Of a stretch of 64,000 nt of DNA, positions 28,149 through 36,702 are shown in pieces; the first letter of the stretch is position 1; every line of letters begins with the position of its first letter. The DNA is from CAVUMR01 sp963742715 (GTDB lineage: Bacteria; Actinomycetota; Actinomycetes; Mycobacteriales; Micromonosporaceae). The notes beneath the pieces were generated by a model. The model made no database searches. It was not told where the DNA came from and saw only the letters and a program-made list of their open reading frames with translations. A program made the position numbers and the translations under genes. Location: the NCBI GenBank assembly GCA_963742715.1, contig CAVUMR010000003.1, forward strand, positions 310,001 to 374,000. Reading direction: 5' to 3'.

Positions 28149-28286
28149 GATTCCGTACCCCGTTCCTAGGCTCTACCCGTAGACACCGGCATAACGATAC
28201 GCACAGAGTTCAGTTACGGGGAGTCATCGCCACTGGTACCAGAGGGGTTGTCATGAAGTGTCAGACCCCGATCCGACAATCGAGGT

Positions 28287-28919
28287 ATGGATGACGAACA
28301 GCCGGATCCCGCCGAGGTAGCGGCCTGGCGCGAGATAACCACCATTCGCGGCCTCGGGGACCTGACCGCGCAATGGCTCGAGGGTCAGCTCAGGTACGGC
28401 GGGCCGAACAACGGTGGTTACCGGCCCGACCACGAGACCGCGTCGCTCGTGCCGGCGCTGGCGGCAATGAACCGTGCCGGCTTCGCCACCGAGTTCTCCC
28501 AACCCGGCGAGGTTCGCGGCTCGTGGCTGCAGCGCGCCGCGGTATCGGGATTCTGCGACGCACGGACCGCCGAGGTACTGGAAGCCGCCTGTCTGGCGAC
28601 GGAGCTGATCTGCCTGGTGTATCCGCCGGGAGTCGACGTTCCGGTGGACCTTCCGGTCTCCCGCGACGGCGGCCGGGCGTACACCGGGGCCGGCATGAGC
28701 GTCGGAGTCGGGGAGATCGTCCAGCTCTGGGCCGGCACCTGTTCGTACGAGCTGGCACAGGCGCTGGCCAACTCCCACCAGGTGACGATCATCGATCCCG
28801 CGTGGGGACGCGATGACCTGCTGTGGCCGGCTGTACTTCAGGCGCTCGACGCGTACGGCAGGCTTCGGCAGCAGCTCAGCGAGGATGAGCTCGCGGAGCT
28901 GGACGGCGTCAGACGTTGA
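28287..28919 (+). CDS. Conserved hypothetical protein (DUF6919-like)
   Basis: A 210-aa soluble protein without signal or membrane segments. The N-terminal blocks LGDLTAQWLEG, HETASLVPALAAMNRAGFAT and SQPGEVRGSWLQRAAVSGF resemble the actinobacterial DUF6919 family; this is recognition by eye, not a search. Function is unknown. It is divergent from the surface-protein gene and its last 11 bp overlap the convergent ychF gene, an unusually tight tail-to-tail arrangement. Confidence 0.75.
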   Translation: MDDEQPDPAEVAAWREITTIRGLGDLTAQWLEGQLRYGGPNNGGYRPDHETASLVPALAAMNRAGFATEFSQPGEVRGSWLQRAAVSGFCDARTAEVLEAACLATELICLVYPPGVDVPVDLPVSRDGGRAYTGAGMSVGVGEIVQLWAGTCSYELAQALANSHQVTIIDPAWGRDDLLWPAVLQALDAYGRLRQQLSEDELAELDGVRR

Positions 28920-29982
28920 AGCGGAACTCGACCACGTCACCGTCGGACATGACGTAGTCCTTGCCCTCGATGCGTGCCTTGCCGCGCGAGCGCGCCTCGG
29001 CCATCGACCCGGCCGCGACCACGTCCTCGTACGAGACGATCTCGGCCTTGATGAAGCCGCGCTGGAAGTCGGTGTGGATCGCGCCGGCGGCCTCCGGCGC
29101 GGTGGCGCCGCGGCGGATCGTCCAGGCCCGGGACTCCTTCGGGCCGGCGGTGAGGAACGTCTGCAGCCCCAGCGTGCTGAACCCGACCCGGGCAAGCTGG
29201 TCGAGGCCGGACTCCTCCTGGCCCACCGACTGCAGCAGCTCCAGCGCCTCGTCCGGCGGCAGTTCGATCAGCTCCGACTCGATCTTCGCGTCCAGGAAGA
29301 TCGCCTCTGCCGGGGCTACCAGCTTGGCCAGCTCCTCCCGGGTGGCGGCGTCGGTGAGCTGCTCCTCGTCGACGTTGAAGACGTACAGGAACGGCTTGGC
29401 GGTCAGCAGTTGGAGATCCCGCAGCGGCTCCAGGTCGAGCCCGGCCGCGAACACCGTCTGCCCGCCGTCGAGCACCTCGCGGGCCCGTTCCACCGCGGCC
29501 ACGACCGGCTGCTTGTCCTTGACCATCCGGGATTCCTTGGCCAACCGCGGCAGCGCCCGGTCGATGGTCTGCAGGTCGGCCAGGATCAGCTCGGTGTTGA
29601 TCGTGGCGATGTCGTCGGCCGGCGCCACCCGCCCGTCCACGTGCGCGACGTCCGGGTCGTGGAAGGCCCGGATCACCTGGCAGATCGCGTTCGCCTCGCG
29701 GATGTTGGCGAGGAACTTGTTGCCGAGCCCCTGACCCTCGCTGGCGCCCTTGACCAGGCCGGCGATGTCCACGAACGTCACGGTCGCCGGCACCGTACGG
29801 GCCGACTCGAAGACCCGGCTCAGCACGTCCAGCCGCGGGTCCGGCACCCCCACCACACCGACGTTGGGCTCGATGGTCGCGAACGGATAGTTCTCGGCCA
29901 GGACGTTGTTGCGCGTCAATGCGTTGAACAGGGTGCTCTTGCCGACGTTGGGCAGGCCGACGATGCCGATGGTGAGGCTCAC
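28909..29982 (-). CDS. ychF: Redox-regulated ATPase YchF
   Basis: Obg-family P-loop NTPase that prefers ATP and associates with ribosomes. The P-loop is GLPNVGKST at residues 9-17, switch region NYPFATIEPNVGVV, then FVDIAGLVKGASEGQGLGN. The C-terminal TGS domain ends MSDGDVVEFRFNV. Length 357 aa is standard. The GTG start at 29982 gives the universally conserved MSLTIGIVGLPN. It is divergent from the ada-alkA gene. Confidence 0.96.
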   Translation of the reverse strand: MSLTIGIVGLPNVGKSTLFNALTRNNVLAENYPFATIEPNVGVVGVPDPRLDVLSRVFESARTVPATVTFVDIAGLVKGASEGQGLGNKFLANIREANAICQVIRAFHDPDVAHVDGRVAPADDIATINTELILADLQTIDRALPRLAKESRMVKDKQPVVAAVERAREVLDGGQTVFAAGLDLEPLRDLQLLTAKPFLYVFNVDEEQLTDAATREELAKLVAPAEAIFLDAKIESELIELPPDEALELLQSVGQEESGLDQLARVGFSTLGLQTFLTAGPKESRAWTIRRGATAPEAAGAIHTDFQRGFIKAEIVSYEDVVAAGSMAEARSRGKARIEGKDYVMSDGDVVEFRFNV

Positions 29983-30186
29983 GGCCGGCCAGTCTACGTG
30001 CGTACCGAATGGTGATCCCGGGCGCGTCCGAGCGTCCGGTCACCCCGGGAAGGCGACGATCTCGCAGCGCGGTCCGGTAGCCCGGGACAGCCGGGCTTCT
30101 AGGGTCACCAGTGGCGCTCCCAGCAACTGGCCGTCGTGTCCGAAACCCGCGAGCTTCCGGCCCGGTGGGCTGTCAGGATCGACAGC

Positions 30187-31683
30187 GTGAGCCCGATACC
30201 GGAGTTCGAGACCTGCTACCGCGCCGTGGCGAGCCGCGACGAACGGTTCGACGGCTGGTTCGTCACGGCGGTCACCTCCACCCACATCTACTGCCGGCCG
30301 AGCTGCCCGGCCATGACGCCGCAGCGACGCAACGTCCGGTTCTACCCGTCCGCCGCCGCCGCGCAGCGGTCCGGGTTCCGCGCCTGCCTGCGCTGCCGGC
30401 CCGACGCCGCGCCCGGCTCGCCGGACTGGGATGTCCGCGCCGACGTGGTCGGGCGGGCGATGCGGCTGATCGCCGACGGCGAGATCGACCGGGGCGGGGT
30501 GCCGGGCCTCGCCAGCCGGCTCGGGTACACCGAGCGGCACCTGCACCGGATGCTCACCACCGAGGTGGGCGCCGGACCACTCGCACTGGCCCGGGCACAG
30601 CGCGCGCAGACCGCCCGGATCCTGATCGAGACCACCGACCTGGGCCTGGCCGAGATCGCGTTCGCCGCCGGCTTCGGCAGCGTCCGCCAGTTCAACGACA
30701 CGGTGCGGGAGATCTTCGCCCACACTCCGTCCGGGCTACGGACCGCCGCGGCCAGGCGCCGTCGCGGGAACCGGCCGGCCGAGACCGGTACCGGGTGGAC
30801 CACGATCACGCTGCGACTGGCGTACCGGCCACCCCTGGACGCGCCGGTGCTGCTGGAGTTTCTCGCCGCGCGCGCGTTGCCCGGTGTGGAAGAGGTCGCG
30901 GACGGGGCCTACCGGCGCGCACTGCGGCTGCCGCACGGCTTCGGCGTCGCGGCCATCCGCCCGCTGCCCGAGCACGTCGAGGCCACGCTCCGCCTGGCCG
31001 ACCTGCGCGATCTCGGGCCGGCGGTGGCCCGGTGCCGGCGACTGTTCGACCTGGACGCGGATCCGACCGCCGTCGACGCGGTACTCGCCGCCGATCCGGC
31101 ACTCGCCGCCGAGGTCGCCAAGCATCCGGGGGTACGGCTCCCCCGTACCGTGGACGGCTTTGAAATGGTCTGCCGCGCGATCGTGGGTCAGCAGATCTCG
31201 GTGGCCGCGGTACGCACCGTCCTGTCACGGCTGGCGATAGCCGCGGGCGACGCGCTGCCGGCCGCGGACGGCACACTCACCCACACGTTCCCGAGCGCGG
31301 AAGCGGTCGCCGGGGCACCGGACGAGCTGCTGCCGATGCCGGCCGCCCGTCGGACCTCGCTCCGTACGGTCGCCGCCATGGTGGCCGCCGGTGACCTGCC
31401 GCTCGACGGCGGCGCGGACCGGTCCGAGGTGACCGCGGCACTGCTCGCCGTACCCGGCGTCGGGCCGTGGACCGCCGACTATGTCGCGCTCCGGGCGCTC
31501 GGCGACCCGGACGTGTTCCTACCGACCGACCTGGGCGTACGTAAGGGCGCGGCCGCGCTCGGGATACCGGACCGGCCCGCTGACCTGTCCGACCGGGCGC
31601 AAGCCTGGCGACCGTGGCGGTCGTACGCCGTGATCCGGCTCTGGCGGCACGCCGCCGCCCGCATCAGTACCAATGGAGGCTGA
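30187..31683 (+). CDS. Ada regulatory domain-AraC HTH-AlkA glycosylase fusion
   Basis: Bifunctional alkylation-response protein of 498 aa. The N-terminal Ada-type zinc domain has Cys36, Cys40, Cys67 and Cys70; Cys36 matches the phosphotriester methyl acceptor. An AraC-type helix-turn-helix follows (residues ~80-180). The rest is a 3-methyladenine DNA glycosylase II with helix-hairpin-helix VPGVGPWTADYVALRALGD and catalytic Asp448 in LPTDLGV. It likely activates itself and ogt on methylation damage. The GTG start at 30187 has an AGGATC site; a longer frame from 30136 is less likely. It is cotranscribed with ogt, 4 bp downstream. Confidence 0.93.
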   Translation: MSPIPEFETCYRAVASRDERFDGWFVTAVTSTHIYCRPSCPAMTPQRRNVRFYPSAAAAQRSGFRACLRCRPDAAPGSPDWDVRADVVGRAMRLIADGEIDRGGVPGLASRLGYTERHLHRMLTTEVGAGPLALARAQRAQTARILIETTDLGLAEIAFAAGFGSVRQFNDTVREIFAHTPSGLRTAAARRRRGNRPAETGTGWTTITLRLAYRPPLDAPVLLEFLAARALPGVEEVADGAYRRALRLPHGFGVAAIRPLPEHVEATLRLADLRDLGPAVARCRRLFDLDADPTAVDAVLAADPALAAEVAKHPGVRLPRTVDGFEMVCRAIVGQQISVAAVRTVLSRLAIAAGDALPAADGTLTHTFPSAEAVAGAPDELLPMPAARRTSLRTVAAMVAAGDLPLDGGADRSEVTAALLAVPGVGPWTADYVALRALGDPDVFLPTDLGVRKGAAALGIPDRPADLSDRAQAWRPWRSYAVIRLWRHAAARISTNGG

Positions 31684-31687
31684 CGTG

Positions 31688-32185
31688 ATGTACCGCACGA
31701 CCGTACCTACGCCCATCGGACCGTTCACGATTCTCGCCACCGACGACGAGGTGCTGGCCAGCGGCTGGACCGACGAGCTCGACGCGCTGCTCCCGCTGGT
31801 ACACCCGAGCCTGCGATCGACCACGACGCCGGTCGAGCGGGCCGACCTCGGTGAGTTCAGCCGGGCCGTGCTCCACTACCACGACGGCGACCTCGGTGCC
31901 ATCGACGGAATCCCGGTACGACAGGTGTCCGGCGAGTTCCTGGTGCACTCGTGGGACGTGCTGCGCAAGGTGCCGCCCGGGCAGCCGGTCAGCTACACCG
32001 AGTACGCCGCGCTGGCCGGCCGCCCGGCCGCGGTCCGGGCCGCCGCCGGCGCCTGCGCCCGCAACGCGGCCGCGCTGTTCGTGCCGTGCCACCGGGTGCT
32101 CCGCTCGGACGGCAGCCTCGGCGGGTTCCGCTGGGGCACCCCGGTCAAGCGCTGGCTGCTCGACCACGAAGCGGCCGCTCACTAG
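31688..32185 (+). CDS. ogt: Methylated-DNA--[protein]-cysteine S-methyltransferase
   Basis: Suicide repair protein transferring methyl groups from O6-methylguanine to its own cysteine. The active-site motif is FVPCHRV with acceptor Cys134, preceded by the helix-turn-helix and arginine-finger region (RAAAGACARN). Length is 165 aa. ATG 31688 lies 8 nt after GGAGG (31675-31679), which is inside the end of ada-alkA. A frame opening at 31673 would put the start before this site. Expression is likely induced through the Ada domain of the upstream gene. Confidence 0.94.
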   Translation: MYRTTVPTPIGPFTILATDDEVLASGWTDELDALLPLVHPSLRSTTTPVERADLGEFSRAVLHYHDGDLGAIDGIPVRQVSGEFLVHSWDVLRKVPPGQPVSYTEYAALAGRPAAVRAAAGACARNAAALFVPCHRVLRSDGSLGGFRWGTPVKRWLLDHEAAAH

Positions 32186-32223
32186 CCCCGGCGCCCGTCA
32201 CGAGCCTCACCGCCCGGCTCGCG

Positions 32224-32255
32224 CTTGACCTCAACCCGACTTGACGTTGCAGGCT
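32224..32255 (+). promoter_or_regulatory. MerR/SoxR-like promoter-operator before the ABC exporter
   Basis: TTGACC (32225-32230) is followed after 19 nt by CAGGCT. The spacer carries an imperfect dyad (CCTCAAC / CTTGACG), resembling the TTGACCTCAAG...CTTGAGGTTGCAG layout of MerR/SoxR-controlled promoters, where a long 19-bp spacer is diagnostic. No MerR gene is in the window. Confidence 0.45.
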
Positions 32256-32262
32256 CGGCGGC

Positions 32263-32331
32263 ATGGACGACGCGTTCAGTGTGCGGAAATTGACAAGAGT
32301 TCTGTCGGTGTCGGCGGTTACGGTCAGGTAG
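32263..32331 (+). CDS. Possible 22-aa leader ORF coupled to the exporter gene
   Basis: ATG 32263 opens a 22-codon frame (MDDAFSVRKLTRVLSVSAVT...) whose TAG overlaps the GTG start of the ABC gene as TAGTG. The exporter gene itself has only a weak AGGT site, so translation of the leader could deliver ribosomes to it. Existence as a peptide is inference from this arrangement alone. Confidence 0.35.
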   Translation: MDDAFSVRKLTRVLSVSAVTVR

Positions 32332-34214
32332 TGCCGTCACATGATTCCGCCTCCCCGCAAAGTGAGACACAACCAGCCGAAACACAGCCTGTCGACGAAC
32401 CCGGCAAACCACTCGAATCGACCGCCCCGGTGGCGCCGGTGAAACCCCGACCGCACGCCCTGCACAACCTCTGGCGGCTGCGCCACTACCTCCGGCCGTA
32501 CGCGGGACAGATGGTCACCATGCTGGTGGCCGGCGGCGGCGCGGTGGGCACCAGCATCGTGGTGCCGCTGGTGTTCGGCAAGGTCATCGACGGGCCGATC
32601 AAGCACGGCGACGAGGCCGGCCTTCCGCTGTTCGGCCTGATCGCGCTCGCACTGGGGCTGGCCGAGGCCGGCCTGATCTTCGTCCGCCGGTGGATCCAGT
32701 CGAACGCCTCGCTGGGCATGGAGGCGTCCATCCGGGACGACCTGTACGCGCACATGCAGCGGCTCCCGATCGCCTTCCACGACCGCTGGCAGTCCGGCCA
32801 GCTGCTGTCCAGGGTCACCACCGACCTGAGCGTGATCCGCCGGTTCCTCTCGTTCGGACTGCTCTTCCTGCTCATCAACATCTCGACCTACGCGGTCGTG
32901 GTGGCGCTGCTGATCCACCTGTACTGGCCGCTCGGCCTGCTCGTCGCGGTGAGCGCCGTACCGCTGGTGCTGCTGTCCCGCAGCTTCGCCCGGCGGTACC
33001 TGATCATGTCCCGGGTGATGCAGGACCAGCAGGGCGACCTGGCCACCCTGATCGAGGAGTCCGCACACGGAATCCGGGTCACCCGCGCGTTCGGCCGGCG
33101 GCGGTTCCTCAACCGCCGGTTCGCCGGCGACGCGCGCACGCTGCACGACACCGCGGTCACCAAGGCTCGCCTGGTCGCCAGGTTCTGGGCGCTGTTCGAC
33201 CTGGTACCGACGCTGAACCTGGGGACCATCGTGGTGGTCGGCGCGATCGCGGTGAGCCGTGACCGGTTGACCCTGGGTGAGCTGGTCGCCTTCGTATCGC
33301 TCCAGCTGATGCTGATCTGGCCGGTCGAGGCGCTCGGCTGGATCCTCGCCAACGGGCAGGAGGCGATGACCGCGGCCGACCGGGTGTACGACGTGTTCGA
33401 CACCGAGCCGTCGATCGTCGACCGGCCGGGCGCGACCGTGGCCAGCCGGGACTCGATCCGCGGCCACGTCACCTTCGAACGGGTGGGCTTCCGGTACCCC
33501 GACTCGGACGCCGAGATACTGCACGAGGTCGACCTGGAGGTACGACCGGGCGAGACGCTCGCCGTGGTCGGTGTGACCGGCTCCGGCAAGACCACGATGG
33601 TCTCCCTCGTGCCGCGGCTGTACGACGTGACCGCCGGCACCGTGCGGTTGGACGGCCGCGATGTCCGCGACTACACGCTCGACTCGCTGCGCACCGTGGT
33701 GTGTACCGCGTTCGAGGAGCCGACCCTGTTCTCCATGAGCGTGCGGGAGAACCTCACCCTCGGCCGCCCGGACGCGAGCGACGGCGACATCGCCGAGGCG
33801 CTGCGGGTGTCCCAGGCCGAGTTCGTGTACGACCTGCCCTGGGGGCTGGACACCCGGGTCGGTGAGCAGGGCCTGTCGCTTTCCGGCGGCCAGCGACAGC
33901 GACTCGCGCTGGCCCGGGCCGTGGTCGTACGACCGAAGGTGCTGGTCCTCGACGACCCGCTGTCCGCGCTGGACGTACACACCGAGGCGCTGGTGGAGGA
34001 GGCGCTGGCGCGGGTGCTCGCCGGTACCACCGCGCTGCTGGTGGTACACCGGCCGTCCACGGTCGCGCTGGCCGACCGGGTGGCGCTGCTGTCCGGCGGT
34101 CGGATCAGCGCGATCGGTACCCACTCCGAACTGCTGGCCACCGTGCCGGAGTACCGCGCGGTGCTGTCCCAGTCCGCCGACGAACTCTCCGGACAGGGGG
34201 TGGCCGCCCGATGA
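32331..34214 (+). CDS. ABC exporter half-transporter, degenerate ATP-site subunit
   Basis: A 627-aa fusion of a six-helix type IV exporter domain and an ATPase domain. Walker A is GVTGSGKTT (about residue 414) and the signature LSGGQRQR is canonical. The Q-loop glutamine region reads AFEEPTLF, and Walker B ends LVLDDP with Asp instead of the catalytic Glu. The subunit therefore pairs with the next one to form an asymmetric heterodimer. The substrate, a drug or lipid, is unknown. The GTG start at 32331 is chosen because the polar N-terminus (VPSHDSASPQ) begins there and overlaps the leader stop. Its stop overlaps the partner start (ATGA). Confidence 0.9.
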   Translation: MPSHDSASPQSETQPAETQPVDEPGKPLESTAPVAPVKPRPHALHNLWRLRHYLRPYAGQMVTMLVAGGGAVGTSIVVPLVFGKVIDGPIKHGDEAGLPLFGLIALALGLAEAGLIFVRRWIQSNASLGMEASIRDDLYAHMQRLPIAFHDRWQSGQLLSRVTTDLSVIRRFLSFGLLFLLINISTYAVVVALLIHLYWPLGLLVAVSAVPLVLLSRSFARRYLIMSRVMQDQQGDLATLIEESAHGIRVTRAFGRRRFLNRRFAGDARTLHDTAVTKARLVARFWALFDLVPTLNLGTIVVVGAIAVSRDRLTLGELVAFVSLQLMLIWPVEALGWILANGQEAMTAADRVYDVFDTEPSIVDRPGATVASRDSIRGHVTFERVGFRYPDSDAEILHEVDLEVRPGETLAVVGVTGSGKTTMVSLVPRLYDVTAGTVRLDGRDVRDYTLDSLRTVVCTAFEEPTLFSMSVRENLTLGRPDASDGDIAEALRVSQAEFVYDLPWGLDTRVGEQGLSLSGGQRQRLALARAVVVRPKVLVLDDPLSALDVHTEALVEEALARVLAGTTALLVVHRPSTVALADRVALLSGGRISAIGTHSELLATVPEYRAVLSQSADELSGQGVAAR

Positions 34215-36199
34215 ACGTCGAGCCGCAGACCCGGGCACCGGCGCCCGACCCGCGCATCCCCGGTTCGGACGCGTACCCGCCCGGTGGCCCGCGCCGGGCC
34301 GACGGGAGCCGGCGCGAGCCGGGCCGGTCCGAGCGGTACGACTGGATGAACGGCGGCGACGGTATCGACGTCACCGCCTGGCGTGGCCTGGCCGCCGAGG
34401 AGGATGCCGAACGCTCCGCCGCCGAAGGCCCCGGGCAGTCCGCACAGCTGCGGTTGCGCTCGCACAGCCGGCGGCTGCTCGGCTCGCTGCTGCGGCCACA
34501 CCGCCGGCTGCTCGGCTGGGCCGTGTTCCTGCTGCTGGTGCAGAACGCCGCCGGCATGGCCGGGCCGTACCTGGTCCAGCAGGGCATCGACCGGGGCATC
34601 CCGCCGATCGTCGCGAACGACGACTACAGCACGCTGTTCGTCATCGGCGTGGTGTTCGCGGTCGCCGCCCTCACCGAGTACCTGACCAAGCGCGGCTTCC
34701 TCGTGGCCAGCGGCCGGATCGGCCAGGGCCTGCTGCTCGACCTGCGCAAGCGGGTGTTCGACCACTTCCAGCGGCTGTCGCTGGCGTTCCACGAGCGGTA
34801 CACCTCCGGCCGGATGATCTCCCGGCTGACCTCCGACATGGACGCGATCGGCGAACTGGTCGACGGCGGGATCGACGACCTGGTACTGGCCGGGCTGTCG
34901 GTGGTCAGCGTCGCCGGCATCCTGCTCGTCCTGGACTGGCCGTTGGCGCTGGTCACGCTGTTGTGCTTCCCGTTCCTGCTGTGGCTCTCGGCCTGGTTCC
35001 GGCGCAACTCCGCGATCGCGTACCGGCGCACCCGGGAGGCCGTCGCGCTGGTCATCGTGCACTTCGTCGAATCCCTCGGTGGGGTACGCGCGGTCCAGGC
35101 GTTCCGCCGCGAGCCCCGCAACCAGGAGATCTTCGAGGCCGTCAACAACCGGTACATGCGGGCCAACCGCACCGCGTTCCGGCTCATCGCGATCTTCTCG
35201 CCGGGCATCAAGGTGATCGGCAACGTGACCGTCGCGGTGGTACTGACCTACGGCGGCTGGCGGGTCATGCACGGCCAGACCGAGGTCGGCGTACTGGCCG
35301 CGTTCGTGCTGTACCTGCGCCGGTTCTTCGAGCCGATGCAGGACCTGTCGATGTTCTACAACTCGCTGCAGTCGGCGACCGCGGCGCTGGAGAAGCTGGC
35401 CGGCGTACTCGACGAGAAGCCCGGGGTGCCGGAGCCGGCGCGACCGCGGCCGCTGCCGGCCGCCCGCGGCGAGCTGCGCTTCGAGCACACCCAGTTCGGG
35501 TACCGCGAGGACCTGCTGGTGCTGCCCCGGCTCGACCTCACGATCCCGGCCGGGCAGACCCTCGCGGTCGTCGGTGCCACCGGTGCCGGCAAGACCACGA
35601 TCGCCAAGCTGGTCGCCCGGTTCTACGACCCGACCGGCGGTACCGTCCGACTCGACGGGATCGACCTGCGCGAACTGGCCGAGGACGACCTGCGCCGGGC
35701 CGTGGTGATGGTGACCCAGGAGAACTTCCTGTTCTCCGGCACGGTCGCGGAGAACATCGAGTTCGGCCGGCCCGGCGCGAGCCGGGAGGAGATCGAGCGG
35801 GCCGCCCGGGCGATCGGCGCGCACGAGTTCATCACGGCACTCCCGCTCGGGTACGACACCGAGGTGCGCAAGCGCGGTGGTCGGCTGTCCGCCGGCCAGC
35901 GCCAGCTCGTCGCGTTCGCCCGGGCCTTCCTGGCCGATCCCGCGGTACTGATCCTGGACGAGGCGACCAGCTCACTGGACATCCCGAGCGAACGACTCGT
36001 ACAGCGGGCGCTGCGCACGATCCTGTCCGAACGGACCGCGATCGTGATCGCGCACCGGTTGTCCACAGTGGAGATCGCGGACCGGGTACTGGTGCTCGAC
36101 TCCGGCGAGATCGTTGAGGACGGTACGCCGGAGCAGCTGATCGGCGGCGGCGGCCGGTACGCCACCCTGCACCAGCAATGGGCCGACAGCCTGGTCTGA
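34211..36199 (+). CDS. ABC exporter half-transporter, catalytic ATP-site subunit
   Basis: A 662-aa partner of the preceding protein. A ~90-residue Pro/Arg-rich cytoplasmic N-terminus precedes six membrane helices. The ATPase has Walker A GATGAGKTT, a normal Q-loop (VTQENFLF), Walker B LILDEATSSLD with catalytic Glu, and the switch AHRLSTVE. The signature is LSAGQRQ, slightly off consensus. This matches the rule in heterodimeric exporters: the competent site uses this Walker B with the partner's perfect signature. ATG 34211 overlaps the upstream stop, so the subunits are made in equal amounts. Confidence 0.92.
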   Translation: MNVEPQTRAPAPDPRIPGSDAYPPGGPRRADGSRREPGRSERYDWMNGGDGIDVTAWRGLAAEEDAERSAAEGPGQSAQLRLRSHSRRLLGSLLRPHRRLLGWAVFLLLVQNAAGMAGPYLVQQGIDRGIPPIVANDDYSTLFVIGVVFAVAALTEYLTKRGFLVASGRIGQGLLLDLRKRVFDHFQRLSLAFHERYTSGRMISRLTSDMDAIGELVDGGIDDLVLAGLSVVSVAGILLVLDWPLALVTLLCFPFLLWLSAWFRRNSAIAYRRTREAVALVIVHFVESLGGVRAVQAFRREPRNQEIFEAVNNRYMRANRTAFRLIAIFSPGIKVIGNVTVAVVLTYGGWRVMHGQTEVGVLAAFVLYLRRFFEPMQDLSMFYNSLQSATAALEKLAGVLDEKPGVPEPARPRPLPAARGELRFEHTQFGYREDLLVLPRLDLTIPAGQTLAVVGATGAGKTTIAKLVARFYDPTGGTVRLDGIDLRELAEDDLRRAVVMVTQENFLFSGTVAENIEFGRPGASREEIERAARAIGAHEFITALPLGYDTEVRKRGGRLSAGQRQLVAFARAFLADPAVLILDEATSSLDIPSERLVQRALRTILSERTAIVIAHRLSTVEIADRVLVLDSGEIVEDGTPEQLIGGGGRYATLHQQWADSLV

Positions 36200-36336
36200 C
36201 GGACGACGGCCGGGCCGCGTCGTCGTGGCTCCGGCCGGCGCCCCGGCGGCGCCGGACGAAGGCTGGACCCGACCGCGTCGGCCGGGCGGCTGGAACCGGC
36301 CGCGCCTTCCGGAAAGGCCGGCGCCGGCCGCGACGC

Positions 36337-36702
36337 TCAGTCGGACTCGGTGAGCGTGAACACCTGCTCGAGGTTGGTGAGCCGGAGCAGGTGCCGCAAC
36401 GTGGGCCGTACCTTCGTAAGCACCAGCGGTTTGCCGGTCACCAGCCGCGCCTTGTGCAGCGCGATCAGCGCACCCAGGCCGCTGGAGTCGCAGAACCCGA
36501 CCCCGGACAGGTCGAGGACGAGCCGGCCGACGTCCGGGTCCGAGGCCGGATCGAGCAGCTTCTCCCGGATGTCCCCGGCGGTGTGGTAGTCGATCTGACC
36601 GGCGATCGCGGCGATCAGGTCAGGTCCGTCGGCGCGGGTGTCGATGGACAGCTCGAGCTGCTCGCCATCCGCGTCGACCGCATAGCCAGGATCGCTGGTC
36701 AT
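36337..36702 (-). CDS. STAS-domain anti-sigma factor antagonist
   Basis: A 121-aa anti-anti-sigma factor of the SpoIIAA/RsbV type, binding an anti-sigma kinase when unphosphorylated. The regulated serine is in LSGVGFCDSSGLGALI, and the C-terminus LRHLLRLTNLEQVFTLTES is typical. ATG 36702 overlaps the stop of the upstream SpoIIE-type phosphatase (ATGA), so substrate and phosphatase are made from one message. The site GGGAGAAG precedes the start. The cognate kinase and sigma factor are not in the window, although the upstream protein contains its own HATPase domain. Confidence 0.9.
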   Translation of the reverse strand: MTSDPGYAVDADGEQLELSIDTRADGPDLIAAIAGQIDYHTAGDIREKLLDPASDPDVGRLVLDLSGVGFCDSSGLGALIALHKARLVTGKPLVLTKVRPTLRHLLRLTNLEQVFTLTESD

